Source of the DNA: Azorinus chamasolen
Lineage: Eukaryota > Mollusca > Bivalvia > Cardiida > Solecurtidae
Length of the DNA: 64,000 bases
Assembly (NCBI GenBank): GCA_963576725.1
Contig: OY755241.1
Location: forward strand, 78,480,003-78,544,002
Direction: 5' to 3'
Part shown: in pieces, positions 11,017 through 22,771 of the stretch
How positions within the stretch are numbered: the first letter of the stretch is position 1
Layout of the letters: each line of letters opens with the position of its first letter
Notes under the pieces: model-generated
Told to the model about the DNA's origin: nothing
The model's database searches: none
What the model saw: the letters and a program-made list of their open reading frames with translations, nothing else
Position numbers and translations under genes: made by a program

Positions 11017-13693
11017 TTTTTATACGCCCGTTTGAAAAAACGGGACATATTATGGAATGGCGCTGTCTGTGTGTTTGTCCATCTGTAACATCTCTAACTC
11101 AAGTTCTGCTTGGTGGATCCTTCTCAAATTTTAACACAATGTTTATCTAGACATTCTACAGAAGCCTGCCAAGTCCTGGCTCGTTTATCCAAGGTCAATG
11201 TCGCTTAATTGGACTTAGAATTTGCGTTTAGCATTTGCGTAAAGCAAAAATGTTAACCTCAATTTATGTGGAACAAGTCCACTTATTTACATAACACTTT
11301 GTGATAAAGCTTTGAAACTTGGTACACTTGTTCACCATCACAACCTTCATCTGTAGGCAAGAGAAAATAATTCTGTCAAGCATTTTGACCAAATTATGCC
11401 CCTTTTTAACTTAGAATTTTTGGTTAAGGCTTTGTTAAAGTCCATTTATTTACATAACCCTTTGAGATAAAGCTTTTAAACTTGGAACACTTGTTCACTG
11501 TCACAACCTTCACCTGTAGGCAAGAGAAAATAATTCTGTCAAGCATTTTGACAGAATTATGCCCCTTTTTAGCTCACCAGAGCACAAAGTGCTCAGGGTG
11601 AGCTTTTGTGATCGCCTGATGTCCGTCGTCGTCCGTCGTCCCGCGTCAACAATTTGAACCTTTAAAAATCTTCTCCTCTGAATCTACAGGGTTCTCAGCT
11701 TTCATCTTTGGTACATAGCATCACCTATAGGTCCTCTACAAAAGTTATTTAAATAATGCCCCTGGGGTCAAAATTGGCCCCGCCCCAGGGGTTGAAAGTT
11801 TTCAATAGAAACATATAGTAAAACTTTGAAAATCTTCTCCTCTGAAACCAGAAGGTTCTGAGCTTTCATATTTGGCACATAGCATTATGTTCAGGTCCTC
11901 TACAAAAGTTATATAAATTATGACCCTGGGGTCAAAATTGGCCCCGCCCCGGGGATGGGAAGTTTTCAATAGAAACAAATAGTGAAATCTTTGAAAATCT
12001 TCTCCTCTGAAACTGAAAGGCTCTCAGCTTTCATATTTGGCACAGAGCATCATGATCAGGTCCTCTACAAAAGGTATATAAATTATGGCCCTGGGGTCAA
12101 AATTGGCCCCGCCCCAGGGGTGGCCAGTTTTCAATGGAAACAAATAGTGAAATCTTTGAAAATCTTCTCCTCTGAAACTGGAAGGCTCTCAGCTTGCATA
12201 TTTGGCACAGATCATCATGTTCAGGTCCTCTACAAAAGTTATATAAATTATGCCCCTTGGGTCAAAATTGGCCCCGCCCCTGGGGTGGGCATTTTTCAAT
12301 AGAAACATATAGTGAAATCTTTGAAAATCTTCTCCTCTGAAACTAGAAGGTGCTTAGCTTTCATATTTGGCACAGAGCATCATGTTCAGGTCCTCAACAA
12401 AAGTTATATTAATTTTGACCCTGGGGTCAAAATTGGCCCCGCCCCAGGGGCGGGTAGTTTTCAGAATAGAAACAAATAGTGAAATCTTTGAAAATCTTCT
12501 CCTCTGAAACTGAAAGGCTCTCATCATTCATATTTGACACAGAGCATCATGTTCAGGTCCTCTACAAAAGTTATATAAATTATGGCCCTGGGGTTCAAAT
12601 TGGCCCCGCCCCAGGGATGGGAAGTTTTCAATAGAAACATATAGTGAAATCTTTGAAAATCTTCTCTTCTGAAACTGGAAGGCGCTCAGCTCTCATATTT
12701 GGCACAGAGCATCATGTTCAGGTCCTCTACAAAAGTTATATAAATTATGGCCCTGGGGTCAAAATTGGCCCCGCCCCAGGGGTGGGTAGTTTTCAGTAGA
12801 AACATATAGAGAAAACTTTGAAAATCTTCTCCTCTGAAACTGAAAGGTTCTCAGCTTTCATATTTGGCTTATAGCATCATGTTCAAGTCCTCTACAAAAG
12901 TTATATAAATTATGTCCCTGGGGTCCAAATTGGCCCGCCCCAGAGCCGGCTAGTTTTCTTTAAAAGCATATAGTGAAAACTTTGAAAATCTTCTCCTCTG
13001 ATTGTCTGGTGAGCGCTTCAGGGCCATTCTGGCCCTCTTGTTAACTTAGAATTTTTTGTTAAGGCTTTGATAAAGTCAATTTATTTACATAACCCTTTGA
13101 GATAAAGCTTTTAAACTTTGAACACCTGTTCACCATCACAATCTTCACCTGTAGACAAGAGTGCATAAGTCTGTCAAGCATTTTGGCAGAATTATTCCCC
13201 TTTTTAACTTAGAATTTTTGGTTAAGGTTGGTTACAGTCCACTTATTTACATAACCCTTTCAGATTAAGCTTTTAAACTTGGAACAATTGTTCACCATCA
13301 CAAGCTTCACCTGTAGGCAAAAGTACATAACTCTGTCTAACATTTTGACATAATTATGATGCTTTTTAGCTTGGAATTTTTGGTTAAAGTCCAATTATTT
13401 ACATAATCCTTTCAGATAAAGCTTTTAAACTTGAAACATTTGTTCACCATCAGACTCTTCATCTGTAGGCAAGAGTAAATACAATGTAACTCTTTCAAGC
13501 ATTTAGACACAATTATGGCCCTTTTTAATTTAGAATTTTTGGTTAAGGTTTTTTGTTAAAGTTTGCCTAATTACAACCTTGAAACTTGGTCGCAAAATTG
13601 GATTTAGAATTTGAATTTAGCAAATACGTTAACCCCAGTTTATTTTGAACAAAACCTCGATGGGTGTATATTGTGTCCACTGGCACTCTTGTT
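11017..13693 (+). mobile_element. HINE-like element, TTTTATACGCCCG type, with nested insertion
   Basis: The head is TTTTATACGCCCGTTTG with partner ACGGGACATATTATGG. The internal unit of ~175 bp (TTAACTTAGAATTTTTGGTT .. TTTACATAACCCTTTGAGA) repeats several times. The tail is GGTGTATATTGTGTCCACTGG followed by CACTCTTGTT. A complete AGCTCAC element (11571-13042) is inserted in one internal unit. It lies in the first intron of the Ginger-like gene. Confidence 0.7.
11571..13042 (+). mobile_element. Complete AGCTCAC-class HINE-like element, nested
   Basis: The head AGCTCACCAGAGCACAAAGT forms a hairpin with GCTCAGGGTGAGCT, followed by GTCGTCGTCCGTCGTC, then about seven ~170-bp units (CTCTGAAACTGGAAGGCTCT .. 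TTATATAAATTATGGCCCTG .. CCCCGCCCCAGGGG). The tail is TGGTGAGCGCTTCAGGGCC, a hairpin, and GGCCCTCTTGTT. Flanks are GCCCCTTTTT and AACTTAGAATTTTT, which are contiguous in a neighbouring copy of the host unit near 11400, so no target duplication was made. Confidence 0.8.
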
Positions 13694-13818
13694 ATAATTT
13701 AACAAACGAAAATTTAGCTGTCAGGGAGCTTTATTTCTATAACCCCATCTCTGTGTCCAATGTGCCAGTGGGGTACTAAATACCTTTAGTGGTAGTTCTA
13801 GTTTACCCTAATATAAAG

Positions 13819-14215
13819 GGCCTAGTCATTTTCTTCCCCGTCCCCCTCCCCCAAGTCCAGTCCACCCCCACTGTTTGTTTGATGTGACTATGCTTCAAAG
13901 TGGGGGGGGGGGGGCTAGGCCAGTTTTTCTCCCCTGAGAATATGCTTCAAAGGGAGGGGGTTATGGAATTCCCTTGATTGCAATTCAAAATAGTTTTGTG
14001 CCAAAATTACCACAAAAAAACGTCAATAGACCCATCCCCAAGGAGACTCCTGTAAACCCCCAAACTTTGTATAAAAAGGCCAAATCAATCCCATCCAATT
14101 TTAACAAAAATATATTATAATTTCACAAGGGAGAAAAAAGGCCCATGCCCATTATTCTCCCCAGGCTTGGGAGGGGGTGAAACTGGACTAGGGGTGGGGT
14201 GGGGCTAATTAGGCC
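13819..14215. mobile_element. Possible MITE with GGCCTA ... GTCCAGT inverted ends
   Basis: The left end GGCCTAGTCATTTTC .. CAAGTCCAGT and the right end ACTGGACTAGGGG .. TAGGCC are loosely inverted. The interior has G-runs (TGGGGGGGGGGGG) and repeats of TATGCTTCAAAG. No coding sequence is present. Identity between arms is modest, so boundaries are approximate. Confidence 0.4.
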
Positions 14216-14570
14216 TGTTTTTCCTCGGGAGGAAATATAGACGTTACACCAGTAGGTACATCCAAGGTCATGGTCACACAATTGGCCTTGGGATTGCATT
14301 TAGCAAATATGTTTGTAACATCTCTAACTCACGTTCTGCTAGGTGGATCCTTCTCAAATTTCACTACAATGTTTATCTGGACAATTGGACTTAGCATTTG
14401 CATTTAGCATTTGTGTCAACCCTTTCTCTGTTCTATGTTTATTCAAAATTTAAATACCTACTGAATATCCATGGACATAGAATTTGCTTTTAGCATTTAC
14501 GTTTACATGTATATAAGTTGCTCTTATGTTCAAAACAGCATTCTCTTATATTTTTGTTTCCTGATTACAG

Positions 14571-14745
14571 CACATTAAGGAAAATGGTTAACAAGCACCA
14601 GACAGACTGGGATGAATTTATAGATGGAGCATTATTCTCTCAAAGGACAAAGCCTCATGCCAGTACAAAGTTCAGTCCATTCTTCTTGCTGTATGGCAGA
14701 GAGGCAGTTTACCCCAGTCAGCTTCCTGATGACTTCAGTGATGAT
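14571..14745 (+). CDS. Exon: integrase C-terminal region
   Basis: The acceptor is CTGATTACAG and the donor GTATGT. With the two bases carried over, it encodes 59 codons: LRKMVNKHQTDWDEFIDGAL, then SQRTKPHASTKFSPFFLLYG and REAVYPSQLPDDFSDD. The T..T..SPF.L.YGREA..P phrase is typical of the region just after the DDE core in Gypsy and Ginger integrases. The reading frame is clean and ends in phase 0. Confidence 0.85.
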
Positions 14746-15571
14746 GTATGTATGATATTAAAAAATTCTGAATTTAAATATTGATATGATGGCTGAACAA
14801 AATATCATTTTGAATTGATAGTATTTTTTAACTAACCCGGGGAATCTTGGGTACGCTTTTGTGATCCCCTACCTTCCAGTGTCCTTCCATCTGATGGTCT
14901 GTCTGTCCATCTATCTCCAGGCAACAATTATTTTATCTTGTAAATCCTTACAGCAGAATGCAACCAAACCGTACATAAATGATCTTTGTATCATGCTCTG
15001 TCAAAATTGTTAAAAAATTTGGATTCATGTAGAACTCTACTAGTCATGGCAACCCTGATCTGAGTCTATTCTGTTTGCAAATACCTCAAAATGCATTAAA
15101 ATCTCTAAAGCCAGTGGTTGTAGTTTCACTGTCCTGTTTTTGAACAGATTAGAGTATAAAAAAGGGACCTTTTAGCTCACCTTAGCTGAGTTTGCTCAGG
15201 TGAGCTTTTGTGATCGGCATGTGTTAGTTGTCCATCTGTCTGACTGTCAAACCTTCAACAAATGCTATAAAAATCTTCTGAAACTACACAACAGAATCTA
15301 ACCAGAATTTACATTAAATGATCTCTGTATCATGCTCTATCAATTTTGTTAAAAGAACCTATATAGAATTGTGGTTGACATGGCTACCAAAGGAATAATA
15401 TTTTATAGAACATCTTTTTTCACAGCCAGTAGTCATAATTGACAAAATATGGTTTACGATGCTTGTGAATATGGAATTGGTATTTCTTGACCAATAAGTC
15501 TAAAGTTAAGCATAAATAGGCTTTATCATCAACACGCCATCCAATATAAATATTCCATGTTTGCATTGCAG
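14746..15571. other. Intron with AGCTCAC-class fragments
   Basis: This intron of 826 bases contains diverged AGCTCAC-class fragments. One at about 14836 starts CCGGGGAATCTTGGG; another at 15171-15450 starts TTTAGCTCACCTTAGCTGAG and has a GTCCATCTGTCTGACTGTC run. Neither has a recognisable tail. Confidence 0.5.
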
Positions 15572-16147
15572 AGTGTAAAGGAGGAGCCATCGGCATCAGA
15601 AATAGAAGCTCACATATCTCTTAGGAAAAATCAGGAACCAGCATCATCGACACAGGTCATAGACAACATTACACAAGCTCACGGAAAACAACAAAAGGAC
15701 TACAAGAAAAGAGTTGGCAAATCTAGGACATTCAGAAAATTCAACATCGGCGATGAGGTACTAATTCATGACACAAGAAAAGCAGCCACAAAACAGAGAG
15801 GAAATCTAACAAATAATTACACAGGACCGTACAAGATTACAGACATCAACTGCAAGACAGCAACACTCGAAACACACAGCGACCATATACTCAAGAAACA
15901 TCATAGCATAGACCATTTGAAGCATTTTCAACGGGAGACCAACCAGAACACCGAAGAACACATTACAGATTATACAGCTTCACACCAGACAACAAAAATT
16001 GAGACATACATAAAGGACCTTCAGAAATCAAACCAATTACAACTACTTCTAAACTATGTTGGCACCCTACAGTTCAACAAACCAAAGAACCTTTCAAATC
16101 TTCAACAACAACTGATCCAGTGTCCAATGCAGACATTTATATCAGAG
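15572..16147 (+). CDS. Exon: GPY/F module and linker
   Basis: The acceptor is TTGCATTGCAG and the donor follows TATATCAGAG at 16148. The 192 codons begin SVKEEPSASEIEAHISLRKN. A QKDYKKRVGK..RKFNIGDEVLIHD stretch (about residues 50-75) leads into NNYTGPYKITDINCKTATLE (about 88-108), which matches the GPY/F module that follows integrase cores in Gypsy and Ginger elements. The rest is a Gln/Asn/Thr-rich linker. If the donor is not used, the frame stops nine codons later at 16177. Confidence 0.8.
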
Positions 16148-16179
16148 GTATTTCCGTTAATTCTTACAAAGTGCTAACC

Positions 16180-16300
16180 CTTTCCCTTAAATATATATAT
16201 GTTTTTACGTATTTGCAAACAGAGTAAACCCAGATCAGATGGCTCCTATAGGATCGAGCCATCTAATCAGTGTCTGTCCTGTTTGCTAATGGAATTTGAT
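16180..16300. mobile_element. Partial palindromic MITE (TTTCCCT family)
   Basis: It contains AACCCTTTCCCTTAA, GCAAACAGAGTAAACCCAGA and the near-complementary CTAATCAGTGTCTGTCCTG. The right half is cut by the element starting at 16311. Confidence 0.5.
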
Positions 16301-16310
16301 AGTTCTGTCT

Positions 16311-17315
16311 TTTTTATACGCCCACCTAATAAAGGTGGTCATATATTGTCGTGGCCCTGTCCGTCCGTCCGTCCGTCCGTTCGTTCGTTCGTTCGTTCGT
16401 TCGTTCGTTCGTTCATTCGTACGTTCGTTCGTTCGTTCGTTCGTTCGTTCGTCAACATTTTGTTTGTCCGCTGTTTTCTTGGAAAACTATTTGACAGATA
16501 TTAATGAAACTTCACACAAATGTTTAATGCATCAAGATCTGAAGCTGAGTTGATTCTGAGGATCATTTGATTTTTCATTTCAGAGTTATGGCCCTTGTCC
16601 TAAAAAATATGCAAATAGTTTGTCCGCTGTTTTCTGGGAAAATTATTGGAGAGATATTAATGAAACTCCACACAAATGTTTAATGCATCAAGATCTGAAG
16701 CTGAGTCGGTTCTGAGTTTCATTTGATTTTTCATTTCAGAGTTATGGCCCTTGTCCTTAAAAAATATGCAAATAGTTTGTCCGCTGTTTTCTGGGAAAAC
16801 TATTTGAGAGATATTAATGAAACTTCACACAAATGTTTAATGCATCAAGATCTGAAACTTAATTGATTCTGAGGATCATTTGATTTTTCATTTCAGAGTA
16901 ATGGCCCTTGTCCTTACAAAATAATGCAAATACATGCAAATAGTTTGTCCGCTGTTTTCTGGGAAAATTATTGGAGAGATATTAATGAAACTTCACACAA
17001 ATGTTTAATGCATCAAGATCTGATGCTGAGTCGATTTTGAGGTTCATTTGATTTGTCGTTTCTGAGTTATGGCTCTTTTACTTAGAAAATAATGCAAATA
17101 TATGCAAATAGTTTGTCCGCTGTTTTCTGGCAAAACTCTTAGACAGATATTAATGAAACTTCATACACATGTTTAATGCATCAAGATCTGAAGCTAAGTG
17201 CATTCTGAGGATCATTTGATTTGTTATTTCGGAGTTATGGCCCTTGCACTTAAAAAAATAATGCAAATCTGAGGATTGCCATAAGTTTTTCATTTGAAAT
17301 AATATTTACTTCAAT
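16311..17315 (+). mobile_element. HINE-like element, TTTTATACGCCCACC type, 5' part
   Basis: The head TTTTTATACGCCCACC pairs with GGTGGTCATATA, then comes a long CCGT/TTCG run and about five ~160-bp units (TTTGTCCGCTGTTTTCTGGG .. ATGTTTAATGCATCAAGATC .. GAGTTATGGCCCTTG). It stops where a second copy of the same head begins at 17316, so its own 3' end is displaced or lost. Confidence 0.65.
16359..16452 (+). repeat. (TCCG/TTCG)n microsatellite
   Basis: About 94 bases of CCGT followed by TTCG repeats lie inside the head region of the HINE-like element. The Ser/Val/Arg-rich peptides readable here in several frames come from this simple repeat and are not genes. Confidence 0.9.
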
Positions 17316-18188
17316 TTTTATACGCCTACCTAATAAAGGTGGTCGTATATTGTCGTGGCCCTGTCCGTTCGTTCGTTCGTTCGTACGTTCGTTCGTCCGT
17401 CAACATTTTGTTTGTCCACTGTTTTCTGGGAAAACTATTTAACAGATATTAATAAAACTTCACACAAATGTTAAATGCATGAAGATCTGAAGCTGAGTTG
17501 ATTCTGAGGTTCATTTGATTTTTCATTTCAGAGTTATGGCCCTTGTCCTTAAAAAATATGCAAATAGTTTGTCCGCTGTTTTCTGGGAAAACTATTTGAG
17601 AGATATTAATGAAACTTCACACAAATGTTTAATGCATCAAGATCTGAAGCTGAGTCAATTCTGAGGTTCATTTGATTTGTCGTTTCGGAGTTATGGCCCT
17701 TTTACTTAAAAAAATAATGCAAATACATGCAAATAGTTTGTCCGCTGTTTTCTGGGAAAATTATTTGACAGATATTATTGAAACTTCACACAAATGTTTA
17801 ATGCATCAAAATCTGAAGCTGAGTTGATTCTGAGGTTCATTTGATTTGTTGTTTCGGAGTTATGGCCCTTGTCCTTAAAAATATGCAAATAGTTTGTCCG
17901 CTGTTTTCTGGGAAAACTATTTGAGAGATATCATTGAAACTTCACACAAATGTTGAATGCATAAAGGTCTGAAGCTTAATTGATTCTGAGGCTCATTTGA
18001 TTTGTCGTTTCGGAGTTATGGCCCTTTTACTTGAAAAATAATGCAAATACATGCAAATAGTTTGTCCGCTGTTTTCTGGGAAAACTATTTGACAGATATT
18101 AATGAAACTTCACATAAATGTTTAATGCATCAAGATCTGAAGCTGAGTTGATTCTGAGGTTCATTTGATTTTTCATTTCAGAGTTATG

Positions 18189-20251
18189 CAGACCTGTTTA
18201 CTGCTACGTTTTCGCCGTAGTTTCTACGTTTTGGCATGGAAAACTACGCACTACGGTTTAAGAACGAAATTGCTACGGATTTGTTCAAGTTGGGATTTTT
18301 CCTCCCTTTTTGCACTTTTCCGGTATTAAAGCACCTTTCTGCTCAATACAAACATGTATAAGTTATTTGAACACTCTATCATTTATCAAATTATTGTGAA
18401 AACGTCGGCAAATCATCTTTTTCGGCATTAAAATGTGTCCTTAGTTACCTGTGACGTAAACATAGGCTGTAGTTAATATTATCCAATCAACGAGCAGCTT
18501 TCCCGTTTCTCCTTATGGGATGCTGCAAAGCACATGGCGACTAATCGCGGCGGAAAAAATTGAACAACAATATTTCAATAAAATAATGATATTATAGGAT
18601 GCACTCGATGAACATAATCATGCCAGAGAGTGCAATCAAGATTGGATTTAGCAGTATTCATGGATCAGAGAGTGAAAGGATAATAAGTACAACGCACTCT
18701 GCTCGCTATGTAAGAAAGCCATTGAAAGTGAAAGTTGTGTAAAATGGGCGAACTCGGTCGCAGTAAAGTCACATGCGAAATGTCAGTGATTCCAAAAATA
18801 CCGGGAACAGATAAAGTCAATAACTGGTATGGCAAACTTTTTTCTCAAGTTACCTCAATTCCCAAATAGATCTCTTCTCCGCCGACTGCTGAAATGACTA
18901 TTCCCCACCCACCTGCATCCCAATGTTGAATTCTGCATCATGCATGCAATGTCGCTCAATGTCGTTTTGCCCTAATGAACGTCATTGAACGATCTACTGA
19001 TAGGCTTGATAGCAGAGCTATTATGGACAATTCAAACCATAGTTTCTCATTATTTCTATAAATCAAATGAAAATCTATTTAAAAACTGTTCAAGATGATG
19101 TTTTCTGACAGTCAGATTGCTGAATTTTTTTCTTGAGAGAGAAAGAAGTTACAAGTGCATATATATAGCTTTGGTCAAAGACCTATGATAACAGTGTTAT
19201 AGCAGGACATATTACTATTATAACTATGCTGTTAGATCTACAGGAAATTAAGCTACTTTGTTCAAGTTTGTTGTACTTTTTGATGATAGTCTGATAAGAC
19301 TGTAAAACCTTAAAGTAAGTTCACTGATCTTGTTGGACCTTAAATTTGGGGGATATGGCCTTAAAAAGCCCTGAAAGTATTTACTTAAGATTTCTGTATG
19401 AACCATGTTTTTTTTATTAGTATATATATAGTGCATAATTTAAACATTTGCTTGATAAATACACCATTTTACACTTTCTTGAAAAAAGAGTAGATACAGA
19501 TCAGACAACTACTGTTTGCTAGATGCTTGATGTATGATAATAAATGCAACATATGATTCTGCACTGACCATTGTAACAAAACAATCCCCTGTTTCTTAGG
19601 TCATTATATAGAATTCAGTTAATATTCATGAAGGCATACATTTTTTAAATGAATATTCATCAAGCTAAGTATTCAATTTTCATGTTATATCACTTGAGAA
19701 TTTGCTTGTCACATAATAATTACATGTTGACGTAGCAGTGACTCTGGGCTTTTTTTCCTTCTATAGTAGAGCCGTTTAAAGGCCCCTTCCCCTCAGAAAA
19801 TTTCTTTAAAATCATGCACTTTTCCCCAAACAATGACTTTACATTTGAAATTTGTTTCCCCTATATCAAAATATTGTACAACTTTTTCCCCAAAGTAGAG
19901 ACCAGGCCCAGTCCCCACTTGATGAAAAAAGCCCTGCAAAGTGAGAGTGTATTTCCACTGGACCCAGATCAGATAGGTTCCTCAGGAACTTAACTGATCA
20001 GGATCAGCACTATTTGCTATGGATCATTTATTTCTCTGCAGTGTATCTTTGTATTCTTCTTTTGAATATATATACCTTAAGCAGGGGGATATGTATAAAC
20101 AAATTAGCAGGACAGGAGATAATTAAAAGGTCTACACGTGTGTTAATGAGACAAACTATGTAAAACGTTAAAACTACTGATGGACATACAAAAACTACTG
20201 ACAGTCCCTTTGAAAACTACTGATACAGCATGCAAGGGGTAAACAGGTCTG
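18189..20251 (+). mobile_element. Non-autonomous DNA transposon with transposase zinc-finger remnant
   Basis: The ends CAGACCTGTTTAC and GTAAACAGGTCTG are perfect 13-bp inverted repeats, flanked by GTTATG on both sides (18183-18188 and 20252-20257). Other units of the host repeat show the uninterrupted site AGAGTTATGGCCC. Subterminal CTACG and CTACTGA motifs recur. Around 18640-18800 one frame, broken by three stops, reads YSWIRE, DNKYNALCSLCKKAIE, SVAVKSHAKCQ, resembling the BED-like zinc finger (C..C...H) at the N-terminus of hAT-type and related transposases. No catalytic domain remains. A 6-bp duplication is unusual for hAT (8 bp), so the superfamily is open. Confidence 0.65.
19744..19937. 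mobile_element. Small MITE with GGGCTTTTTTTC inverted ends
   Basis: The left end CTGGGCTTTTTTTCC and the right end GATGAAAAAAGCCCTG are inverted. It is about 195 bases and the interior has several TTCCCC motifs. It is nested in the DNA transposon at 18189-20251. A hAT-like origin is possible but no clean target duplication is seen. Confidence 0.5.
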
Positions 20252-21135
20252 GTTATGGCCCTTGTCCTTGAAAAATATGCAAATAGTTTGTCCGCTGTTT
20301 TCTGGGAAAACTATTTGATAGATATTTTTGAAACTCTATACACATGTTTAATGCATCTAGACCTAAAGCCAAGTCGGGTCTGAGGATCAGTTGATTAAAT
20401 GTTTCGGAGTTATGGCCCTTGCTCTTAAAAAAATAATGCAAATCTATGCAAATATGAGGATGGCCATAACTTTTTCATTTGAAATGATATTTGCATCAAT
20501 TTTTTTACATGGTTAAACCTTAATGTGAATTTTCACATATATTGCGGGGGTTTTGATATGTCATTTTATTCTAAAGTTATGGTCCTTGAACTTTGTGTGT
20601 TCGTTGCTTTGTTAGTCGGTAAATTTTTAGTTTGTCTGTTGATATAAATGAAACTTAACACCTTAACACAAATGTTTTAAGCAACAAAATTTGAAGCTGA
20701 GTTTATTTTTAGGTTCATTCAGTTTGTCTTTACAGAGTTATGGCCGTTACACTTTACAAAAATCTGCAAAAATGAGGATTAGCTGTAACTTTTTTATTTA
20801 ATAAGATATTCACTTCATTTTTTAAAAAAATAGTATCACCTTAATATGGAAATCAAGATCTGAAGCACAGATTAGAAAATGTCAACACTTATAAGGCATG
20901 TTGAATTGGAAAAAGTTTGCAAGTGGGCGTATTATGTACCGTATGCGATACTCTTGTTGAAAAAATGTCTACACTGTTCCTTGTTCAAAATTTCTTAATA
21001 AGTGTTTTGCCCATGAATATTCAGTAGGTTTTAAGATTTGTAATAAACAGAACGGGGAACGGGTTTCACCTTTATTTCTTAATTATGCCTTTCTCCCCTA
21101 TCCAAACAGAACCAAAGACTCCTGTAGATCCCATC

Positions 21136-21315
21136 TGGGTCCCTGCTTATAAAACTTTTAGTTGAGTCTGAGTACGTTCTCAAGTTTTTGATTGGTCAGA
21201 TTTGAGCCTCTGGCTCAAATCTGACCAATCAAAAGCTTGAGAACTCAAATCTGACCAATCAAAAGCTTGAGAACGAAACTCAGACTCAACTAAAAGCTTT
21301 ATAAGCACGGACCCA
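21136..21315. mobile_element. 180-bp foldback MITE, copy 1
   Basis: TGGGTCCCTGCTTATAAAAC at the left and TTTATAAGCACGGACCCA at the right are inverted, with long arms containing TTTTAGTTGAGTCTGAG and TTTTGATTGGTCAGATTTGA and the complements. The second copy at 22877-23056 is the same length. Confidence 0.7.
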
Positions 21316-22470
21316 GATCAGCAGAATCTCAAGATTTATTCAGTTTTCAGAAAACAATGTCATCATGGCACAAATTATAGTAGAAAAGTGATCTTTCTAC
21401 CCGTAAAAAATGCAAGTATAAAATATTCATGAATATACAGGGAGTAAAGATTAATTCAGTTTGTATCCCTGTCAGAGGAGAGGAATATAGTTTTAGTGTC
21501 TACCCAATCAAGCGTGTGCATGCATCTGAGAAACTGTTTCACCTTGAAACTTTGTATATGTTTAGTATCATAAAGTTTTGGGGATCTGCAAGTTTCACTG
21601 ACATAGACATTGGAACACCAGATTTATGGCTCTTAGTTTGTCTAATGTGTTAACATTGTGATCATCATGTTTCGGTCGTCCGGTGTCATCCATCATCTGG
21701 CGTCAACATTTTATTTCAAACTACATCTCCTATAAGGTCAACAATAATGAAACTCTCCCAGGATGGTCTCTGTGTGATCTACTGTTAAAATAGCTACAAT
21801 GGTTTGGATCTATGTAGAACTGGTTGCCATGGCAACCAAAAAACCTCTTTTAATCTCTTCTCATAACCGATGGTCAGATTTCAAAATAGTTAGATGGGGA
21901 TAATCAATAGATGACTGTCTACGAAATAGCTAAAACCGTGACAACATCTAAAACAACATGGCTGCTATTCGGCAGGTCTGTGCTCCTTCTATGTCTATGT
22001 TGAAAACGTAAAAGATCTTCAAATTACCTCTTCACCAAATCAAAAAAATTTTTTTTAAATGTCTTCTTCAAAACTGATGCTCAGATTTCAAAATAATCCC
22101 AAAATAGCAGAAACAGTGACCGTATCTAAATCGCAGCGTTGTAGACACTGCAGTATTCTTTGCATGGCATCAATCTGATATCGAACAAGTTCGCTTTTGC
22201 ATGGAATTGTCTCTCTAAAAGGGAAGGGATTAACACTCTATTGAGTTGATGATACAGTTGCAGCTGACACTTCAGCTGTTTCCCACTATGCTTATCATCG
22301 CAGTGAGAATTGCTTGTGACTACCATGCATAATTTGAACGAATTGAATAATTCATGACCTTGGTATCTTCATTATTTGACTGGTTCATCTCTATCTTAGG
22401 CTACACTTCCCAGGTGAACAATAGAAGGTCATACAGTACTCTTTATTTTATTTGTCACCTTTTATTGCAG
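21316..22470. other. Intron DNA with satellite and HINE fragments
   Basis: From 21338 to 21420 there is a reverse-oriented fragment of the 183-bp satellite (CAAGATTTATTCAGTT, CTACCCGTAAAAAATGCAAG). From about 21650 to 22120 a diverged HINE-like fragment reads GGTCGTCCGGTGTCATCC, CATCTCCTATAAGGTC and TTGCCATGGCAACC. No exon is visible. Confidence 0.5.
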
Positions 22471-22771
22471 GTTTCTAAAGATGCAGAGGATGAAATGGAC
22501 ATATTCACGACCAAACTACTACCATTCGTTAAAGATTTGACGAGAAAAAACGACAACAACAATGCTTCTTGCAAGCACCTGTGTGAGGGCAGCACAGCTC
22601 CACCAACCAGTCCTGGAGATAGCACAAACTTTAAGACTGCAGCCCCCTCACCTAAAAAGTGTGCAGAAGAGCCAACCATTGGCCAACAAGGAGAGGATGT
22701 CCATTGGTGGAGAGACATTGGAAGTAGAAGACCTTTCAACATTAGATGGCTCAGAATGGCTGAATGATAAG
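22471..22771 (+). CDS. Exon: linker into Ulp1 domain, frameshifted
   Basis: The acceptor is TTTATTGCAG and the donor GTATGA. In phase with the preceding exon it reads VSKDAEDEMDIFTTKLLPFV and continues as a polar linker, but that frame ends in a stop at 22768. The start of the protease domain, VEDLSTLDGSEWLNDK, is in the next frame and is the one that continues into exon 5. The exon is 301 bases, one more than a multiple of three, whereas both flanking junctions are phase 0. A single-base insertion, probably around 22680-22715, explains this. Confidence 0.75.

Larger units (their letters stand above)
17316..20958 (+). mobile_element. HINE-like element, second copy, interrupted by a DNA transposon
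   Basis: The head TTTTTATACGCCTACC pairs with AGGTGGTCGTATATTG and is followed by GTTCGTTCGTTCG and several ~165-bp units. The 3' end is GTGGGCGTATTATGTACC, GTATGCGATAC and TCTTGTT. An unrelated transposon occupies 18189-20251 with a 6-bp duplication of the host sequence GTTATG. Confidence 0.7.

Noticed and set aside
11982..12302. 106-codon frame repeating KIFSSETERLSAFIFGT
   Set aside because: It is read from two consecutive AGCTCAC-class internal units; identical peptides arise wherever these units occur.
16199..16553. Open frames rich in Ser-Val-Arg-Pro/Phe
   Set aside because: They are translations of the CCGT/TTCG microsatellite in a repeat element head, open in several frames at once.
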